Both the position numbers and the translations under genes were made by a program. A stretch of DNA of 64,000 bases from Trogon surrucura (Eukaryota; Chordata; Aves; Trogoniformes; Trogonidae): NCBI GenBank assembly GCA_020746105.1, contig CM036617.1, positions 144,936,518 to 145,000,517 on the forward strand, in the 5' to 3' direction. The notes below the pieces were generated by a model, which made no database searches, had not been told where the DNA came from, and was given only the letters and a program-made list of their open reading frames with translations. Within the stretch, counting starts at the first letter, position 1. Each line of letters begins with the position of its first letter. Below are positions 61,301-64,000 of this stretch, piece after piece.

Positions 61301-61686
61301 TGACTTTAATTAGCTTCTAAATTTCCTAGATTACAACAGTTTTTATTAATTGTCACATCTTGGCACTCTAGCAGAACAAACACTACAAAAGTACCACACA
61401 AAACACTTAAGATCCAAAATGCCAGACTTACAGATTATCCTGCAACATGAAGAAAAAGTAGAGCTTCATTAAACAATTTTATTTCTTTTAAATTAGTACT
61501 CCTGGAGAACATTACCTAAACGGTTGACAACATATCGTCCTAGGAAACCTGTAGCCCCAAAAACAGTGGCCACGATGCCACTAACAGAGGATCGGCCACT
61601 TCTTCCATGAGGCATCACCGCATGGTGAACTTGGCGGTGCTGCAGCAACACAGATGGTGCTGCTGCTAACACAGAGAGGCCCGGGC
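46185..61686 (-). CDS. NDUFA9: NADH dehydrogenase (ubiquinone) 1 alpha subcomplex subunit 9, 5' partial
   Basis: Accessory subunit of mitochondrial complex I in the matrix arm. It is an atypical short-chain dehydrogenase-fold protein that binds NADPH and stabilises the junction of matrix and membrane arms. Ten exons are seen (61686-61516, 60750-60653, 60461-60370, 57439-57298, 56183-56081, 55358-55291, 55143-55067, 51051-50956, 48955-48889, 46355-46185); their phases all agree and give 360 residues from the first complete codon to TAA. Visible motifs (numbered from that codon): GATGFLG Rossmann loop at 43-49, [14 protein letters not shown] after it, YLRSK (YxxxK pattern) at 163-167, [12 protein letters not shown], and C-terminal [11 protein letters not shown]. 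The human protein is 377 residues, so only about 17 residues (exon 1, targeting-peptide start) are missing. No CpG-rich first exon is visible up to 64000. Confidence 0.96.
46356..50955 (-). other. NDUFA9 introns flanking exon 10
   Basis: Two introns of about 2.5 and 2.0 kb. A 76-codon plus-strand frame at 46675-46905 has protein-like composition but no recognised family. A T16 tract (46370-46385 as A on the plus strand) serves the last acceptor. No repeats of note. Confidence 0.5.
48889..48955 (-). CDS. NDUFA9: NDUFA9 exon 10
   Basis: A 67-nt exon completing His and encoding [20 protein letters not shown] and DR. The FEPWxTRDKV motif is diagnostic for NDUFA9. Acceptor TTACAG; donor CGG|GTAAGT, phase 0. 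Confidence 0.95.
50956..51051 (-). CDS. NDUFA9: NDUFA9 exon 9
   Basis: Encodes [20 protein letters not shown], then [11 protein letters not shown], the hydrophobic helix and Pro-rich turn typical of vertebrate NDUFA9. Acceptor TTTCAG; donor CA|GTAAGT splits a His codon. Confidence 0.95.
51301..52063 (-). mobile_element. ERVL-like LTR, opposite orientation to the 40560 copy
   Basis: Read on the minus strand it starts TGTGGTGGTTTAGCCTTGGC at 52063 and runs through GAGCAGCACAGGGGGATGGG, GAGGCTGCAGTCCTTTGGGA and GAAATAAAGAC (a polyadenylation-like motif) to ACCAAACA at 51301, about 763 bp with TG...CA ends. It shares order and sequence blocks with the LTR at 40560. It lies in the NDUFA9 intron after exon 8, in sense with the gene. 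No internal retroviral genes. Confidence 0.75.
52064..55066. other. NDUFA9 intron 8 remainder
   Basis: Holds a tiny CR1 tail (52932), a poly-A run at 53345-53359 and a 138-codon minus-strand open frame (53479-53895) without recognised homology. Confidence 0.45.
52932..52976 (-). mobile_element. CR1 LINE extreme 3' end fragment
   Basis: AGAATCACAGAATGTTAGGG followed by ATTGGAAGTGACCTCAAAAG is the antisense of the last 45 bp of a CR1; nothing else of the element remains. Confidence 0.75.
55067..55143 (-). CDS. NDUFA9: NDUFA9 exon 8
   Basis: A 77-nt exon encoding [20 protein letters not shown] and TYALAG (last Gly split). This is the DVAKAI/DPDAxGK block of the C-terminal half. Acceptor TCACAG; donor GG|GTAGGT, phase 2. 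Confidence 0.95.
55291..55358 (-). CDS. NDUFA9: NDUFA9 exon 7
   Basis: A 68-nt exon completing Asn and encoding [20 protein letters not shown] plus VY. Acceptor CTGTCAG; donor TAT|GTAAGT, phase 0. Confidence 0.95.
55854..55878. repeat. Poly-A run
   Basis: Twenty-five consecutive A on the plus strand within a NDUFA9 intron. Confidence 0.95.
56081..56183 (-). CDS. NDUFA9: NDUFA9 exon 6
   Basis: Encodes [20 protein letters not shown] and [14 protein letters not shown]. The acceptor is ATGATAG with a poor pyrimidine tract, but the match to the family block and phase continuity on both sides leave little doubt. Donor A|GTATGT, phase 1. Confidence 0.95.
57298..57439 (-). CDS. NDUFA9: NDUFA9 exon 5: YxxxK region
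   Basis: Encodes [20 protein letters not shown], then [20 protein letters not shown] and Lys. The YLRSK tail fits the SDR YxxxK pattern. Acceptor TTCTAG; donor AAA|GTAAGT, phase 0. An antisense open frame of 193 codons across this exon is only a shadow. Confidence 0.96.
60370..60461 (-). CDS. NDUFA9: NDUFA9 exon 4
   Basis: Encodes [18 protein letters not shown] and [13 protein letters not shown], the conserved segment after the first Rossmann half. Acceptor TTGCAG; donor AA|GTAATT, phase 2. Confidence 0.96.
60653..60750 (-). CDS. NDUFA9: NDUFA9 exon 3
   Basis: Completes the Gly codon and encodes [16 protein letters not shown] followed by [14 protein letters not shown], the second strand of the Rossmann fold and a highly conserved NDUFA9 block. 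The acceptor is GTTAAG, preceded by a T-rich tract; donor GTAAGT, phase 0. Confidence 0.96.
60751..61515. other. NDUFA9 intron 2
   Basis: Intron of 765 bp, AT-rich, no recognised repeat. Confidence 0.6.
61516..61686 (-). CDS. NDUFA9: NDUFA9 exon 2: presequence end and Rossmann motif
   Basis: Acceptor GTTGCAG. The first two bases finish a codon begun in the unseen exon 1. It encodes a His/Arg-containing stretch typical of the end of the mitochondrial targeting region, then [19 protein letters not shown] and the nucleotide-binding [14 protein letters not shown]. Donor GTAATG, phase 1. Confidence 0.94.
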
Positions 61687-61931
61687 CTGCAACACAAAAC
61701 GGGAGAGTGTGTGACAGCAGCTAAAAGTCAGCAGTGTCAAACGATAGTTATCCTGATTTTTCTCATTATGGATCCATTTTCTCTAATCTCAGCAAAAATT
61801 TCCCATGTCAAGACTCCTGAGAGGCTATTTCAGAGATATCTGGATAGGTCAGAGTGCAGCAGCGAGCTGTTGATAAAAGGCAAAGACCAAACTGAGAATA
61901 CTCACCACATGCAGGTCCCACCCAAGTACAT

Positions 61932-62536
61932 CCATATGGGCTGCATCATGAGATGCATGGCCAGCAGGTCGAGGGAGGTGATTCTCCCCCTCTACTCCAC
62001 TCTCCTGAGTCCCCACCTGGAGCACTGCGTCCAGTTCTGGAGCCCACAGTACAAGAGAGATACGGACGTGCTGGAACATGTCCAGAGAAGGGCCACGAGG
62101 ATGATCAGAGGGCTGGAGCACCTCTCCTACGAAGACAGACTGAGAGAGTTGGGGTTGTTCAGTCTGGAGAAAAGAAGGCTCCGAGAAGAACTTATTGTGC
62201 CTTCCAGTATTTCAAGGGGGACTACAAGAAAGCTGGTGAGGGGCTTTTTAGGATGTTGGATAGTGATAGGACTAGGAGGAATGGATTGAAGCTAGAGATG
62301 GATCAGATTGGACATTAGGAAGAAGGTCTTCACCATGAGGGTGGCGAGACACTGGAACAAGTTGCCCAGAGAGGTGGTGGAAACCCCATCCCTAGAAGTT
62401 TTTAAGGCCAGGCTGGATGGGGCTCTGGGCAACCTGGTCTAGTGGGAGACGACCCTGCCCATGGTGGGGGGTTGGAGCTAGATGATCTTTAAGGTCTCTT
62501 CCAACCCTGAAAACTCTATGATTCTGTGATTCTATA
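61932..62536 (+). mobile_element. CR1 LINE, young 3' copy
   Basis: Plus strand, in NDUFA9 intron 1. Encodes REVILPLYSTLLSPHLEHCV and [20 protein letters not shown], then KKAGEGLFRMLDSDRTRRNG, and ends CTATGATTCTGTGATTCTAT. Near-identical in layout to the copy at 15488-16129, including a similar 5' truncation point. Frameshifted. Confidence 0.92.
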
Positions 62537-63186
62537 TCCTGTTCCCAGACCTGAGAACTGCAGGACAAAGATCTCAGAATTGCTCTAGAGGCACTTAACC
62601 AGACTTTCTACCTCAGTGTCAATATAGCAGATCCAAATGTTGGAAGAGGCAGCAATCCTCCTACATCACAGCTCTGGAGCGAAGGAAAATTAGAAAATAC
62701 AAAGAGCCAGATCCATGATTCCCACAATACTGCCTCAAAACTGCTAGGAAAATCTGAAAGCCCCTGTAATAGGACATCACTAGGATATTGAAATAAATTG
62801 ACAAGGTAGCTCCAACTGGGAGTTTGGAAAGAAAGAACAGATGTCCTCTCCAACCAAGTTAGCCAAAAGCAGCAAATAAACAGCTTGTAAGAGGTTTTGC
62901 AAATTACAAGTGTTTAGTGTCACTACATGTCCATGTTCATGCAAAAAAAAGGAACAAATGAAATACAGAATGCATAAACATACTACAGACATCTGGTTGT
63001 TGACAAGAGCAGACAATACGAGCTGTCTTTGGAAAACTAGCTTGAGGATATAAGAGAAATCCAGTAACTGACCTTCCAACTTCTAATAAGTCACAGCCCT
63101 AAGGATTTTCTGGATAAGAATACAAAAGTCTAATCTTCTCCATATAAATCTAAGTAGCAAGAATCATCATGAAAACAAGATCTGAG
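62537..63186. other. NDUFA9 intron 1, unassigned
   Basis: No feature recognised; overlapping minus frames of 81 and 99 codons have no motif. Confidence 0.5.
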
Positions 63187-63492
63187 GGGTGGGTGTCAAG
63201 GGGAAGGAGACAATCTCTTCTCAGGAGTGCCCAACAATAGAACAAGAAATAATGGGTTTAAGTCAGGATATAGGAAGTTCCACCTCAACATGAGGAGAAA
63301 TTTCTTTACTGTGAGGGTGACAGAGCACTGGCACAGGCTGCCCAGGGAGGTTGTGGAGTCTCCTTCTCTGGAGACTTTCAAAACCCACCTGGATGCGTTC
63401 CTGTGTGGCTGCCCTAGGGGATCCTGCTCTGACAGGGGGGTTGGACTAGATGATCTCCAGAGGTGCCTTCCAACCCCTGACATTCTGTGATT
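63187..63492 (+). mobile_element. CR1 LINE 3' fragment
   Basis: Plus strand: [20 protein letters not shown] and [20 protein letters not shown], tail GGGGGGTTGGACTAGATGAT to CATTCTGTGATTAG. Same subfamily as the long CR1 at 33774, in opposite orientation. Confidence 0.92.
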
Positions 63493-64000
63493 AGGAAACA
63501 ACAACAACAAAAAAAACAACCCAATCCCACTTGTACACTAAAGGAGTATATTTTATCCCTATAGAATCAAGTATTACCAGTTATATGGTGGCACTGACGT
63601 TCTACCCATGATATTAAGAAGATTAAAAGGTCAGGGCATGTTTGGACATAAATTAGATTTTGTTAGACAAGTTGATAGAGTTCAAACCAAAGAATCCAGC
63701 AAGATTTCAGTGACCGAAGGAGGTGTTTCTCTACCCAAAAGTGTGTCTATTCTTTCTCTCTCCATACATCACAAATTAGAGTAATAAAAGATACAGCTCC
63801 AATTTTGTCCTGAAAGGTAGCTTGACAACCACTTAACTAAAGGGATCGCGCATTTACACTTGTACTTACCAAATTACAATACTATGCCTAGAAACTATAC
63901 TCCAACTGCCTGCTAGAAATGCGACAAAGTAAGATATTATCTACGCAAACTTCAAGTAGTTATGACTTCCTAAAAAGCAACTCTCCTACAAAATAGGTCC
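63493..64000. other. NDUFA9 intron 1, window end
   Basis: Starts with an AAC/A-rich stretch (63497-63522). No first exon or CpG island is visible before the window ends. Confidence 0.5.

Noticed and set aside
61654..62289. 211-codon plus-strand open frame
   Set aside because: It overlaps the antisense of the NDUFA9 exon 2 edge and then runs into a CR1 fragment; it is a chance fusion, not a gene.
1..64000. Search for tRNA, rRNA, CRISPR or a clustered multigene system
   Set aside because: No cloverleaf with A/B boxes, no rRNA stretch and no repeat-spacer array noticed by eye; the window is a two-gene vertebrate locus with transposable elements.

Overview
The window is vertebrate, most likely bird, genomic DNA. 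Coding sequence sits in short exons with GT/AG splice signals, separated by long AT-rich introns. The dispersed repeats are dominated by CR1 LINE fragments with avian-type 3' ends and ATTCTATG-like tails, plus LTR pieces resembling avian endogenous retroviruses. Nothing in it is bacterial or operonic. The species cannot be named from the sequence alone.

Two genes lie in tandem, both on the minus strand. NDUFA9 (mitochondrial complex I accessory subunit 9) occupies 61686 down to 46185. Ten exons are visible, giving 360 residues to a TAA stop. The first exon, with the start codon and the beginning of the mitochondrial targeting sequence, is not visible and probably lies beyond position 64000. 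About 6.7 kb downstream, GALNT8 (a polypeptide N-acetylgalactosaminyltransferase of the Golgi) occupies 39496 down to 19029. Eleven coding exons total 1944 nt (647 residues plus stop), and every junction keeps phase. The order NDUFA9 then GALNT8 on one strand matches human 12p13 as I recall it, so the left-hand 18 kb would be the interval towards KCNA6. The two products do not act together; the linkage is conserved synteny.

Layout: 1-282 is a probable LTR edge. 283-18,670 is intergenic with scattered CR1 pieces, a suspected LTR at 10.8-11.4 kb and a nested CR1 cluster at 14.9-16.9 kb. 18,672-39,496 is GALNT8, with a near-full-length but dead CR1 (33.77-37.62 kb) in intron 1. 39.5-46.1 kb is intergenic, with an ERVL-like LTR and CR1 fragments. 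46.1-64 kb is NDUFA9, with an oppositely oriented LTR of the same family in its intron between the 50,956-51,051 and 55,067-55,143 exons and two CR1 copies in the visible part of intron 1.

I found no RNA gene, CRISPR array or undescribed multigene system. The most unusual observations are the nested CR1 insertion, a tandem duplication inside the endonuclease region of the long CR1 together with a substituted reverse-transcriptase active site, the inverted LTR pair, and non-canonical motif residues in the GALNT8 enzyme.
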